A stretch of 61,077 nt of DNA from Bifidobacterium biavatii DSM 23969 (GTDB lineage Bacteria; Actinomycetota; Actinomycetes; Actinomycetales; Bifidobacteriaceae). The DNA lies in contig NZ_JGYN01000019.1 in assembly GCF_000741165.1 (NCBI RefSeq), positions 1 through 61,077 on the forward strand. Reading direction: 5' to 3'. The notes beneath the pieces are model-generated. The model made no database searches and was not told where the DNA came from. It saw nothing but the letters and a program-made list of their open reading frames with translations. The translations under genes and the position numbers were made by a program. Positions 48,298 through 55,348 of this stretch are shown one piece after another (within the stretch, counting starts at the first letter, position 1; each line of letters opens with the position of its first letter).

Positions 48298-48416
48298 GCA
48301 AGCACAAGCACCGCCGCCAAACCATCGAACACCAACGCCAAAAAGCACGCCGCCGACGCCGCCCCCACACCACCAACCCCACCATTCGCGACTACAGCAA
48401 GGATCCCCTCGAATGA
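48294..48416 (+). CDS. Small basic prophage protein (40 aa)
   Basis: A 40-codon frame linked by ATGA overlaps at both ends (48294-48297 and 48413-48416). The product is very basic in its first half ('HQRQKARRRRR') and ends 'RDYSKDPLE'. It could bind nucleic acid. No family is recognised; the coupled arrangement supports translation. Confidence 0.55.
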   Translation: MSKHKHRRQTIEHQRQKARRRRRPHTTNPTIRDYSKDPLE

Positions 48417-48595
48417 AAGTCGCCGCGCTCACCAGAACCGACCGCACCATCGGCCTCACCCTCACCAACATCGACTGGACCGCCCAAAGCATCCGCAACG
48501 GCGACCAGCGTCTCACCCTCATCCTCGACAAAACCGACCTACCCGACCTCGTCCAGGCGTGCGCCGACGCGTTGGACCCTGACAAGGAGCAGTGA
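48413..48595 (+). CDS. Small prophage protein (60 aa)
   Basis: Starts at ATG 48413 overlapping the previous stop. The sequence alternates strands ('LTRTDRTIGLTLTNIDW', 'QRLTLILDKTDLPDL') and ends with a short helix ('VQACADALDPDKEQ'). No known domain recognised. Confidence 0.55.
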   Translation: MKVAALTRTDRTIGLTLTNIDWTAQSIRNGDQRLTLILDKTDLPDLVQACADALDPDKEQ

Positions 48596-48605
48596 CCCGT
48601 TTCAA

Positions 48606-48893
48606 GTGAACGATTATCTGGAACTCAGCATCGACGCGCACCGGCACGGTTTGATCATCCACGCGATCGCGACCGTCACCGACTCGCAGACCGGCCGGCG
48701 CCTCATGCCCGCCCTGCACGCGACCGGCCTGACCCGGCGCGGGATCGTCGACCGTCTCACGCCCGTCGCGCTCGGCACGCTCTGGGCGCAGCGGCGCCAT
48801 CACGGCGAATACGTGCCCCACGCCGAGCAGGTCGACCGGTACATCGCCCAAGCGGCCGCCTACTGGTCTGAGCATGATTGGAACGAGCAATGA
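48606..48893 (+). CDS. Small prophage protein (95 aa)
   Basis: GTG 48606 is the only upstream start; an AAGGAG lies about 13 nt before it, looser than usual. The product begins 'MNDYLELSIDAHRHGLIIHA' and ends in Trp/His-rich helices ('YIAQAAAYWSEHDWNEQ'). No family recognised. Its stop overlaps the next ATG (48890). Confidence 0.55.
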   Translation: MNDYLELSIDAHRHGLIIHAIATVTDSQTGRRLMPALHATGLTRRGIVDRLTPVALGTLWAQRRHHGEYVPHAEQVDRYIAQAAAYWSEHDWNEQ

Positions 48894-49144
48894 CGGCATC
48901 CAACACCACCAGTCGGCAGGCCCGTCGCCGGTGGGCCGCCGACTGCGTGCAGCTTGACCTGACCGGCAGCCAATTCGACCACGCGCTCACCCTGCTCAAC
49001 ACGATCCGAGACCGTGGCGCCAGCGAAGACGTGCTCGAAGACCTCACCCTCGCGATCGGCCACCTGCGTCAGGCGCGCAGGGCCGTCAGCGACGCCAGCC
49101 GTCATTTGTGGCCGCTCACCGGGGAGGACTCATGGCACGCCTGA
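48890..49144 (+). CDS. Small helical prophage protein (84 aa)
   Basis: ATG 48890 overlaps the previous stop. The chain is predicted largely helical, with 'SQFDHALTLLNTIRDRGAS' and 'LTLAIGHLRQARRAVSDASR'. No membrane segment or known motif. Its end overlaps the next gene by 13 nt, where GGGGAGG serves as the next ribosome binding site. Confidence 0.55.
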   Translation: MTASNTTSRQARRRWAADCVQLDLTGSQFDHALTLLNTIRDRGASEDVLEDLTLAIGHLRQARRAVSDASRHLWPLTGEDSWHA

Positions 49145-49332
49145 AACTCACCCGCACCATGCAGGACCTCCTGATCAGTATGCTCAACCGGCAGGAATAC
49201 CCCGTCGACCGCAACAACGGCCGCACCTTCCAAGCCCTGGAAGAACGCGGCCTCATCCACCCCGACTTCTACGACCAATGGCATCTGACCGACGAAGGCC
49301 ACCAGGTCGCCCTCAAACTCCTCAAAAAGTGA
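49132..49332 (+). CDS. Small winged-helix-like prophage protein (66 aa)
   Basis: ATG 49132 has GGGGAGG upstream, inside the preceding gene's end. The pattern 'LTRTMQDLLISMLNRQEYPV', 'NGRTFQALEERGLIHPDFY', 'WHLTDEGHQVALKLLKK' is helix-helix-recognition helix-wing-helix, like small winged-helix DNA-binding proteins. Function unknown. It directly precedes the replication gene and may act with it. Confidence 0.6.
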   Translation: MARLKLTRTMQDLLISMLNRQEYPVDRNNGRTFQALEERGLIHPDFYDQWHLTDEGHQVALKLLKK

Positions 49333-49339
49333 GACCACC

Positions 49340-50953
49340 ATGAGCAACAAGGCAATGCAATGGGCCATGTACGAGGCACCCACCGACCTCGACCCCATCG
49401 AATTCAAACTCCTCATGATCATCGCCGACAACGTCGACTCCGACGGGCGCGGCTTCGGCAAAAGCATCGACACGATCATCGAACTGTTCCGCACGCCCAT
49501 CAGCCGCCGCACCATCATCGACCGGCTCGGCCGACTGCGCGCCAAAGGCGTCATCCGCTACGGCGACCAACGCCTCCTCGCCTACCTGCCCGCCAACCGA
49601 CGCCCCAAGGTCTACGACCTCGCCATCGACACCACCACGGAACCCGAGCCCGTCGCGCCGAGCGCGGCATCGAACGCGAGCGACACCGAATCCAGGGGTG
49701 CAGCATATGCACCCCAAAACGACGACGACGATTCAACGGCCGACCCGACCCCCGTCAGGGGTGCAGCTGACGTGCAGCAGGGGTGCAACAGGGGTGCAGC
49801 TGGGGTGCACGCATACGTGCACACAAATCAACATGAATCCTATGAATCATTAGAGAGTAGAGAGAGTACGCGCGCCCGCAACGAAAAAACCACGACCACC
49901 ACCAGCAGCGCCGACGACGGCGCCGGCGACGACGTCGAGGATCCCGTAACCCGCCTCCTCGCCCTCACCCCCGACCCAACCCACCTCCAGATCGCCACCC
50001 AAACCGGCCAAGACGCCGCCTACGAGCTCGCCAAATACCAAGACGCCTGTCTCGCCAACGGCCGCATCCCCAAGGATCCCGCCGCCGGCTTCCGCAACTG
50101 GCTCCGCCGCGCCACCAACCACCCAACCACCACGACACCACCCCCAACCCCACGCCACGCCCATGACCCGAGACCAGCAACTCAACGCCAGCACCGACAG
50201 GATCCTCGCCAACAGCACCATCCTCAACAGCCTCCTGCCCACCCCCGAAACCCGCGCCCAATGGCGGCCAAGCCTCAAACAAGCGCTCGCCGACGGGCTC
50301 GCCCCGGCCGAAGCGGTCGCCATGGTCGCCAGCGCGATCCGCCTCAACCGCGAAGACCTGCCGGGAGAGGACTTCTAATGGGCGGGATCGTGCAGGCCAC
50401 CATCGACTGGCACACCGCCAGCCCCACGCAGCTCGACGGCCGCCGCTGCATCATCACCACCACCAACGGCACCATCATCGACGGCCACCTCAAAGCCCAC
50501 CCGCCCACCAACAGCACCTACGCCACCACCCGCTTCACCCTCGACGACACCGAACAACACCTACAAGGCTTCCACATCCTCAGCATCGACGCCCGCCACC
50601 ACACCAGGATCCTCCAACCACACATCCGAACCCTCACCATCACCGAAGGAGTCAAACCAATGAGCATCATCGACCAGGAAATCACCCGCCAACACGACAA
50701 CGACCCCACCTACCTCGACAGCGACCTGCAAAACGCATGGGCCCAAGGCTACAAAGCCTGCTCCCGCCGCACCCCCACCGACCAGGAAATCGAAGTCGCC
50801 GCCCGCCGCCTCCACGAACTCGACTGCACCCGCAACGGCCTCCTCCTCGACACCGACGCCGCCTGGAACACCATGCTCCCCGGCAACAAAGCCATCTACC
50901 GCCTCACCGCCAAAACCATCATCACCACCGCACAACAAACCGCACTCCAATGA
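49340..50953 (+). CDS. Helix-turn-helix phage replication protein, open frame fused to downstream genes (537 aa)
   Basis: Residues 1-100 form a winged helix typical of phage replication initiators ('LDPIEFKLLMIIADNVDSDG', 'SRRTIIDRLGRLRAKGVIRY'). Residues about 118-180 are a linker whose DNA holds GGGGTGCA iterons and an AT-rich stretch, as in lambda O. A DnaD-like segment follows to about 275 ('QTGQDAAYELAKYQDACLAN'). From 50163 to 50378 the frame reads as Arg/Pro/His/Gln-rich shadow sequence over another gene. It then resumes at ATG 50378, preceded by GGGAGAGG, as an apparently separate gene ('MGGIVQATIDWHTAS'), with a further possible start at 50660 after AAGGAG. The 537-residue frame is therefore probably two or three genes joined by loss of a stop. 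Confidence 0.7.
   Translation: MSNKAMQWAMYEAPTDLDPIEFKLLMIIADNVDSDGRGFGKSIDTIIELFRTPISRRTIIDRLGRLRAKGVIRYGDQRLLAYLPANRRPKVYDLAIDTTTEPEPVAPSAASNASDTESRGAAYAPQNDDDDSTADPTPVRGAADVQQGCNRGAAGVHAYVHTNQHESYESLESRESTRARNEKTTTTTSSADDGAGDDVEDPVTRLLALTPDPTHLQIATQTGQDAAYELAKYQDACLANGRIPKDPAAGFRNWLRRATNHPTTTTPPPTPRHAHDPRPATQRQHRQDPRQQHHPQQPPAHPRNPRPMAAKPQTSARRRARPGRSGRHGRQRDPPQPRRPAGRGLLMGGIVQATIDWHTASPTQLDGRRCIITTTNGTIIDGHLKAHPPTNSTYATTRFTLDDTEQHLQGFHILSIDARHHTRILQPHIRTLTITEGVKPMSIIDQEITRQHDNDPTYLDSDLQNAWAQGYKACSRRTPTDQEIEVAARRLHELDCTRNGLLLDTDAAWNTMLPGNKAIYRLTAKTIITTAQQTALQ
49695..49870. other. Probable prophage replication origin: iterons plus AT-rich stretch
   Basis: Six GGGGTGCA copies lie inside the replication gene: 49695, inverted at 49708-49715, then 49758, 49780, 49791 and 49802. 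The last four are 22, 11 and 11 bp apart, one face of the helix. Directly after them 49820-49870 is strongly AT-rich within GC-rich surroundings. Iterons plus an adjacent AT-rich unwinding region inside the initiator gene is the lambda-type origin plan. Confidence 0.72.
50163..50378 (+). CDS. Small prophage protein, nested in another frame (71 aa)
   Basis: Starts at ATG 50163 and ends TAA 50376-50378, overlapping the next ATG. The product has normal composition ('MTRDQQLNASTDRILANSTI', 'WRPSLKQALADGLAPAEAVA', 'LNREDLPGEDF'), while the overlapping longer frame is Arg/Pro/His/Gln-rich here. So this frame is the likelier coding one between 50163 and 50378. Helical; it could be a small partner of the replication protein. 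Confidence 0.6.
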   Translation: MTRDQQLNASTDRILANSTILNSLLPTPETRAQWRPSLKQALADGLAPAEAVAMVASAIRLNREDLPGEDF

Positions 50954-51132
50954 CCATCCAAATCATCACCCACATCTACCGCTTCACCTGCGACCAATGC
51001 GCCACCACCCACCAATGCTTCGCCCCCAACCTCAACGAAGCATGGCACAAAGCCCGAAAACACGGCTGGCGCCACCAATACGGCCACACCTACTGCAGCA
51101 AACAATGCGCCCAAACCCTCACCCTCCTCTAA
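50950..51132 (+). CDS. Small zinc-ribbon-like prophage protein (60 aa)
   Basis: ATG 50950 overlaps the preceding stop. Two Cys pairs, 'FTCDQCATTHQCF' and 'TYCSKQCAQTL', could hold one zinc ion in a treble-clef or ribbon fold. The middle is a basic helix ('EAWHKARKHGWRHQYGH'). Probably nucleic-acid binding; no specific family recognised. Confidence 0.6.
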   Translation: MTIQIITHIYRFTCDQCATTHQCFAPNLNEAWHKARKHGWRHQYGHTYCSKQCAQTLTLL

Positions 51133-51146
51133 CCGAAAGCCAACCA

Positions 51147-51536
51147 ATGACCAACCCCACCACCATCATCAAATCCCGCCACATGAAAGAACTCCCCGTC
51201 CCCGACGCCTACACCGCACTCGCCGCCATCAACGGCATCAACGCACCCATCCGCCAATGGCAATCCCGCGACTACCTCGCCGCCCTCTACCACGACCGCA
51301 ACGGCCACACCCGCCTCAGCATCAACCGCATCCAACGCGACAAACGCACCAACGAATGGAAAGACGGCATCACCTGGGACGAACTCCAACGCATCAAACA
51401 AGAAACCCTCGGCAACGTCTGGGCCGTCGAAATCTACCCACCCGAACCCGACCTCGTCAACATCCACAACATCCGCCACCTCTGGATCCTCCCACAACCA
51501 CCCACCTACGCCTGGCACAACAAGGAACAAGCATGA
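51147..51536 (+). CDS. DUF7694-like prophage protein (129 aa)
   Basis: The C-terminal two thirds resemble a domain common in phage early regions (DUF7694): 'WQSRDYLAALYHDRNGHTRL', 'WKDGITWDELQRIKQETLGN', 'AVEIYPPEPDLVNIHNIRHL' and final 'WIL'. Its function is unknown. ATG 51147 has a weak GAAAG upstream; its stop overlaps the next ATG. The gene is strongly C/A-biased like its neighbours. Confidence 0.7.
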   Translation: MTNPTTIIKSRHMKELPVPDAYTALAAINGINAPIRQWQSRDYLAALYHDRNGHTRLSINRIQRDKRTNEWKDGITWDELQRIKQETLGNVWAVEIYPPEPDLVNIHNIRHLWILPQPPTYAWHNKEQA

Positions 51537-51754
51537 GCACCAAAACCGAACTCTCCATCCAATCACACACACGCAACGACCCAGACGCAGGCCTCCGACT
51601 CAACCTCACCACCGACGACCCAATCCACGGCCGAAAACTCATGTGCTGGCCAAACACCACCAACCCATTCCCAATCGACTGGAACGACGCCGAACTCCTC
51701 TGGCGCTGGCTCGGCCTCACCCTCAACAAACCCATCCCGGAGAACGAACAATGA
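51533..51754 (+). CDS. Small prophage protein (73 aa)
   Basis: ATG 51533 overlaps the previous stop (ATGA), and its own stop overlaps the lipoprotein start. Contains 'GLRLNLTTDDPIHGRKLMCW' and 'DWNDAELLWRWLGLTLNKPI', a strand-rich first half and a Trp-rich helix. No family recognised. Confidence 0.55.
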   Translation: MSTKTELSIQSHTRNDPDAGLRLNLTTDDPIHGRKLMCWPNTTNPFPIDWNDAELLWRWLGLTLNKPIPENEQ

Positions 51755-52005
51755 ACCAAACCACATTAGCCAAACGCATCATCACATTAGTTTGCGCCGG
51801 ATTTTACATTAGTGCGCTCGCCGGCTGCGGACAGACGGTATCCGAAGACGGACAGGGACAGATCGACTGCGCCGACCAGGGAGCCGGATACGCCCTGTGC
51901 TCATACAAGGTCCCGATTGGCGAAACCAGATACGTCACCTGCGTGGAGGGCGCCCACAGCCTGTCCTGCGATTGGGCGCACGCAGACGGAGCCGACCCGC
52001 AATGA
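51751..52005 (+). CDS. Prophage-encoded lipoprotein (84 aa)
   Basis: A signal peptide ('KRIITLVCAGFYISALAGCG') with lipobox LAGC places a lipid-anchored protein of about 58 residues on the outer face of the membrane. The mature part has five further Cys ('DCADQ', 'ALCSYK', 'VTCVEG', 'LSCDWA'), possibly disulfide-bonded. Phage lipoproteins of this kind often block superinfection by related phages, an inference from position and type. ATG 51751 overlaps the previous stop; GGAG lies upstream. Confidence 0.72.
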   Translation: MNQTTLAKRIITLVCAGFYISALAGCGQTVSEDGQGQIDCADQGAGYALCSYKVPIGETRYVTCVEGAHSLSCDWAHADGADPQ

Positions 52006-52229
52006 CCACCGACGACTGGTGGACCAAAGCCGCATGCCAAGGCGAAGACACCGAAATCTTCTTCCCCCAAACCCCCGCCCAAGAACGCGCCGCCAAAGCC
52101 ATCTGCAACACCTGCCCCGTCAAAACCCAATGCGGCCACTACGCAGCCACCCACACCATCTACGGCTACCCAATCACCGGCATCTGGGGAGGAAAACACC
52201 GAGGCACCACCACCAAAACCACGACATAA
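52002..52229 (+). CDS. WhiB-like transcription factor, phage-encoded (75 aa)
   Basis: WhiB proteins are iron-sulfur regulators restricted to actinobacteria and their phages, acting through the principal sigma factor. Four Cys are spaced as the family requires ('AACQGE', then 'ICNTCPVKTQC'), and the beta-turn 'ITGIWGGKHR' matches the G[VI]WGG signature. The basic tail is short. It may redirect or dampen host transcription, or affect superinfection as a WhiB-like protein of mycobacteriophage TM4 does. ATG 52002 overlaps the lipoprotein stop. Confidence 0.88.
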   Translation: MTTDDWWTKAACQGEDTEIFFPQTPAQERAAKAICNTCPVKTQCGHYAATHTIYGYPITGIWGGKHRGTTTKTTT

Positions 52230-52289
52230 TACAAACGGGCCTGATGCCAACCGATAGAACACGACAGAACACGACAACCAAGGAGCATC

Positions 52290-53051
52290 ATGACCCACAC
52301 CCACCCCTGCCCAACCTGCAACCAACCCATCACCAACCCCCACACCATCTGCAAACAATGCACCTGGCAATACCAAACCGACTGCACCCAACTCGCCGCC
52401 CTCACACCAGACCTCACCCTCATCACCACCAAACAAGCCAACCCCAACCCACACCACAACAGCGCTCGCGGCAATCAGGGCGTGGCGCCGCTGCCGTTGC
52501 GCACGGATGCGTTCGACCTGCAGTCCAGGATCCGCGAGTACGCGGTCAACGCGAGCCTGCTGCTGGGACTCAAGCCGGGGGAGTCGGACGATGTGGCCGT
52601 GATGCTTCGCGCGATCGCCGCGCTGCATGACGTCGACAGGTCGCCGGTGGCGCCGCAGCTGGCGGCCACGGCCCGCGAGCTGGCCGGCGAGGTGTGGGCA
52701 ATGTTCGAGCCGCGAGAGCCGCGCACGTTCGCCGGACACTGCCCGGCCTGCAACGCGGGGATCTACGCGCCGCTCGCGTCGAAAGCCGCCTACTGCAGCC
52801 AATGCGGCCAGCTCGTGGATCTTACGTGGCTGCGCGAGGAAACACTGCGCCGGCTACGCTCCAGCCGGACGACCAAGACCGCGGGCGAATTGAGCGAATG
52901 GCTCACTAGCTGGGGACTCAAGGTATCGAAGCGCACCATCCAACGCTGGGCGCAGGAAGGCAAGATCGTCGTCGGCCCCGAGGACGCCAACGGCCGACGC
53001 ACCTACCAGATCGGCAGCATCATCAAACGCTTCGACGCCGGCGACCTCTAA
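52290..53051 (+). CDS. Zinc-ribbon and helix-turn-helix prophage protein (253 aa)
   Basis: An N-terminal CxxC pair set ('CPTCNQ', 'CKQC') and a second ('CPACNAG', 'CSQCGQ') near residues 151-176 are each likely to bind zinc. The C-terminal 60 residues form a MerR/excisionase-like DNA-binding unit ('TAGELSEWLTSWGLKVSKRT', 'IQRWAQEGKIVVGPE'). ATG 52290 has AAGGAG upstream. It is last before a terminator and the late genes, so a late-gene activator role is possible. Base skew changes abruptly near 52465, inside the gene, suggesting a recombination joint. Confidence 0.68.
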   Translation: MTHTHPCPTCNQPITNPHTICKQCTWQYQTDCTQLAALTPDLTLITTKQANPNPHHNSARGNQGVAPLPLRTDAFDLQSRIREYAVNASLLLGLKPGESDDVAVMLRAIAALHDVDRSPVAPQLAATARELAGEVWAMFEPREPRTFAGHCPACNAGIYAPLASKAAYCSQCGQLVDLTWLREETLRRLRSSRTTKTAGELSEWLTSWGLKVSKRTIQRWAQEGKIVVGPEDANGRRTYQIGSIIKRFDAGDL

Positions 53052-53147
53052 ACGCGACACGCCGATGCCCCTAGAAGAAAACGATTTGGCGCGGTACACA
53101 TGATACAGATGGCCTGCGGTGTAGATGGGTGGGGCCATCTAGCAGGC

Positions 53148-53181
53148 AAAGTCCCGTAATCCTCACGGATCGCGGGGCTTT
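53148..53181 (+). terminator. Terminator between early and late prophage genes
   Basis: AAAGTCCCG (53148-53156) pairs with CGGGGCTTT-type sequence (53173-53181), then CTTG. An upstream stem, CCTGC with GCAGG (53113-53146), may extend the structure. It lies about 100 nt after the zinc-ribbon gene. Confidence 0.65.
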
Positions 53182-53204
53182 CTTGTATCCACGGAGGTGT
53201 TCAC

Positions 53205-53519
53205 ATCAGCGGCAAGCGCACCCACTCAAGGGCATTCGGCAAACTCAAGAAAGCTTTCTTCGAGGAAGGCCAACGGCTCGACGCGGCAGGCGACCCGGCA
53301 GCGGACTGCTGGATCTGTCACAAGCGCATCGACTACAGCGTCCCGCCCGGCACCACCGACCTCAGCCACGAACTCGACCACTACTATCCGGTCAGTGAAT
53401 ACCCCGAACTGCAAGAGGATCCCGCAGGCTTCAGACACAGCCACCGCAAATGCAACCGCGAGCGCGGTGATGGTCAGCCGAAGCTGGACATGGGTGACGT
53501 GATTCCCGCGTGGTGGTGA
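53205..53519 (+). CDS. HNH endonuclease, no canonical start codon (104 aa)
   Basis: The frame from about 53175 to TGA 53517-53519 encodes an HNH nuclease: 'CWICHKRIDYSV' with the first Cys pair, 'LSHELDHYYPVSEYPEL' with the His-rich core, and 'RHSHRKCNRERGDG'. Phage HNH proteins act with terminase in DNA packaging. No ATG, GTG or TTG opens this frame; ATC 53205 lies 7 nt after GGAGG. Alternatively GTG 53197 starts 'MFTS' in another frame and would join if one base were added near 53209. The start given is a best guess. Confidence 0.75.
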   Translation: MSGKRTHSRAFGKLKKAFFEEGQRLDAAGDPAADCWICHKRIDYSVPPGTTDLSHELDHYYPVSEYPELQEDPAGFRHSHRKCNRERGDGQPKLDMGDVIPAWW

Positions 53520-53536
53520 TCTTGAAGGAGGACATG

Positions 53537-53881
53537 ATGGACAACGATTCGAGCGTATGCGCCAGGCTGGCAATGATGCTTGATGAGAATCCGTCGTGTC
53601 GCGTGCTGATCCTCGGCCGGTACATGCCGCCGGTTCGCTCCGCGTACAATACGGTGCGTCATCGGGCGGGCAAGGCGAGGCTTAGGCAGACGCTGGCTGG
53701 CTCGAATCACCTGCGCTCGTCGAATGATGCGGGCGGTCGGCTGGAAGCGTACGCGCCGATCGGTTTGGCGCGTGGATTGAAGGTCGATGCGGTCCTCTAC
53801 GTGGGTGCCGGCGACGAGCACACGAGTCTGGTGCTCGAGGGGTTCGCCGCCGGCGGCGCGATCGTGTATCACATTCTCTGA
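53537..53881 (+). CDS. Prophage protein of unknown function (114 aa)
   Basis: ATG 53537 has AAGGAGG at 5 nt. The sequence 'CRVLILGRYMPPVRSAYNTV', 'RHRAGKARLRQTLAGSNHL' and 'GLKVDAVLYVGAGDEHTSLV' suggests an alpha/beta protein. No family recognised. Its base composition is balanced, unlike the C/A-rich early genes, and it lies between HNH and the methyltransferase. Confidence 0.55.
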   Translation: MDNDSSVCARLAMMLDENPSCRVLILGRYMPPVRSAYNTVRHRAGKARLRQTLAGSNHLRSSNDAGGRLEAYAPIGLARGLKVDAVLYVGAGDEHTSLVLEGFAAGGAIVYHIL

Positions 53882-54050
53882 TTTCGGCGTCGGGTAGGGG
53901 CGTTCGGATTTGCTGACGGCCTCGGCCGGACCACCCACCGTGCCCGAGTTTTTCTCTCTCCCCGGCCTTTTTGCCACCCCATCGCGCGCGTGCGCTTGGG
54001 GCTGGTTTTTCCTCGTTTTTTCGCTGGTTTTCCTTGGGAAGGAGGCGTAA

Positions 54051-55106
54051 ATGGTCGAGCTTCAGACCGAATCGTTCCCGATTGACGCGCTGACCCCGTA
54101 TCATCGCAATCCGCGGCGCGGCAATGTGGCCAAGATCACGGAAAGCCTGAAGGCGAGGGGCCAGTACAAGCCGATCGTCGTCAACAAGGGCTCCAAGACT
54201 GGCATCCCGAACGAGATTCTGGCCGGCAACCATACCTGGCAGGCGGCCAAGAGCCTCGGCTGGACCACCATTCAGGCCGTCACCGTTGACCTCGACGCCG
54301 ACCAGGCCGCGCAGATCGTCGTGGCGGACAATCGGCTCGCCGATCTCGGCGGATACGATGCGGCGGCGCTCGCCGAGGTGCTGTCGGGCATCGAAGCGCC
54401 GACCGTGGGCACCGGGTACGAGGCGGACGACATCGCCGAGATCATCGCGGCGGCGAAACCGTCTCCTACGGAGTTGAAGGATCCCGACGACGTGCCGGCC
54501 ACGCCGCGCAAGCCGTTCACCCAGGCCGGTCAGATCTGGAAGCTGGGCGACAGTCTCCTCGTGGTCGGCTCCAGCACCGACGAACAGCTCGTTACCAAAG
54601 CCGTGGGCATGATCGGACAGCCCTCCTGCATCTGGACCGATCCGCCGTACGGCGTCGCCTACAAAGGCTTCACCAAGGATCGCCTCACCATTCAGAACGA
54701 CGCCGATCCGGGGCAGGCGGTCGACATCACCCGCCAGGCGTTTCAGATCGCCACCAGGATCTGCAAGCCCGGCTGCCCGTTTTATATGGCCTTTCCCGAT
54801 GACTTGCGTATCCAATTCCAGCAGGCCGTCGAATCCGTTGGTCTGCGCTGGCGGCAAACCCTGATCTGGGTCAAGGACATGTTCACCCTCGGCCACTCCG
54901 ACTACCAGCGGCAGACTGAAACCATTGCCGCCGGCACTTTGCCGGACGAGCCGCTCGACGAATACGAGCCGATCGGCTACGGCTTCACCGCAGGGGGGGG
55001 GGTGGACGGCTTGGCCGAGGCAGCAAACACTGGCGAGGCGACAACAAACAGTCAAACGTATTTCATTTCCCCAAGCCGAACGCCAGCAGGGAGCATCCCA
55101 CGATGA
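54051..55106 (+). CDS. ParB-like / DNA methyltransferase fusion, N-terminal part, frameshifted at G10 (351 aa)
   Basis: Residues 1-100 are a ParB/Srx-like domain ('DALTPYHRNPRRGNVAKITE', 'ILAGNHTWQAAKSLG', 'VVADNRLADLGGYD'). A methyltransferase of beta type follows, with the catalytic motif 'WTDPPYGVAYKG' near residue 196. After 'GYGFTAGGG' a run of ten G (54993-55002) shifts the frame, and the last 34 residues ('VDGLAEAANTGEATTN') are out of frame. The third frame carries the true continuation ('GSKHWRGDNKQSNVFHF', 'ASREHPTMKPVEL') into the 55103 segment. With 8 or 11 G the product would be about 431 residues. Such phage enzymes modify adenine or cytosine bases. Confidence 0.85.
   Translation: MVELQTESFPIDALTPYHRNPRRGNVAKITESLKARGQYKPIVVNKGSKTGIPNEILAGNHTWQAAKSLGWTTIQAVTVDLDADQAAQIVVADNRLADLGGYDAAALAEVLSGIEAPTVGTGYEADDIAEIIAAAKPSPTELKDPDDVPATPRKPFTQAGQIWKLGDSLLVVGSSTDEQLVTKAVGMIGQPSCIWTDPPYGVAYKGFTKDRLTIQNDADPGQAVDITRQAFQIATRICKPGCPFYMAFPDDLRIQFQQAVESVGLRWRQTLIWVKDMFTLGHSDYQRQTETIAAGTLPDEPLDEYEPIGYGFTAGGGVDGLAEAANTGEATTNSQTYFISPSRTPAGSIPR
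54993..55002. repeat. G10 homopolymer in the methyltransferase gene
   Basis: Ten consecutive G on the + strand at the exact point where the reading frame of the methyltransferase breaks. Homopolymers of this length slip during replication, so the tract may switch the gene on and off; a sequencing or assembly error is the other explanation. Confidence 0.85.
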
Positions 55107-55348
55107 AACCCGTTGAACTCATCCAGAGCATGCTCAAGAACAGCTGCAGGCCAGGCGGCATCGTCTACGACCCATTCGCCGGCAGCGGCTCCACCCTCAT
55201 CGCCGCCCACGGCCTACGTATGAAAGCCCTCATTGTCGAACTCGACCCGAAATACGCTGATATGATCTGCCGACGATTCCAGGAATACACAGGCACCCTC
55301 CCCGAACTCGACGGCCAACCCCACGACTTCACCAAGGACAACCCATGA
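55103..55348 (+). CDS. DNA methyltransferase, C-terminal part after the G10 frameshift (81 aa)
   Basis: Begins 'MKPVELIQSMLKNSCRPGG' and contains the SAM-binding motif 'DPFAGSGSTLIAA' and 'LDPKYADMICRRFQE', the usual end of beta-class methyltransferases where motif IV comes first. The ATG 55103 is an internal Met of HPTMKPVEL in the intact enzyme, so this is a fragment rather than an independent gene, unless the frame is restored upstream. Its stop overlaps the terminase small-subunit ATG (55345). Confidence 0.85.
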   Translation: MKPVELIQSMLKNSCRPGGIVYDPFAGSGSTLIAAHGLRMKALIVELDPKYADMICRRFQEYTGTLPELDGQPHDFTKDNP

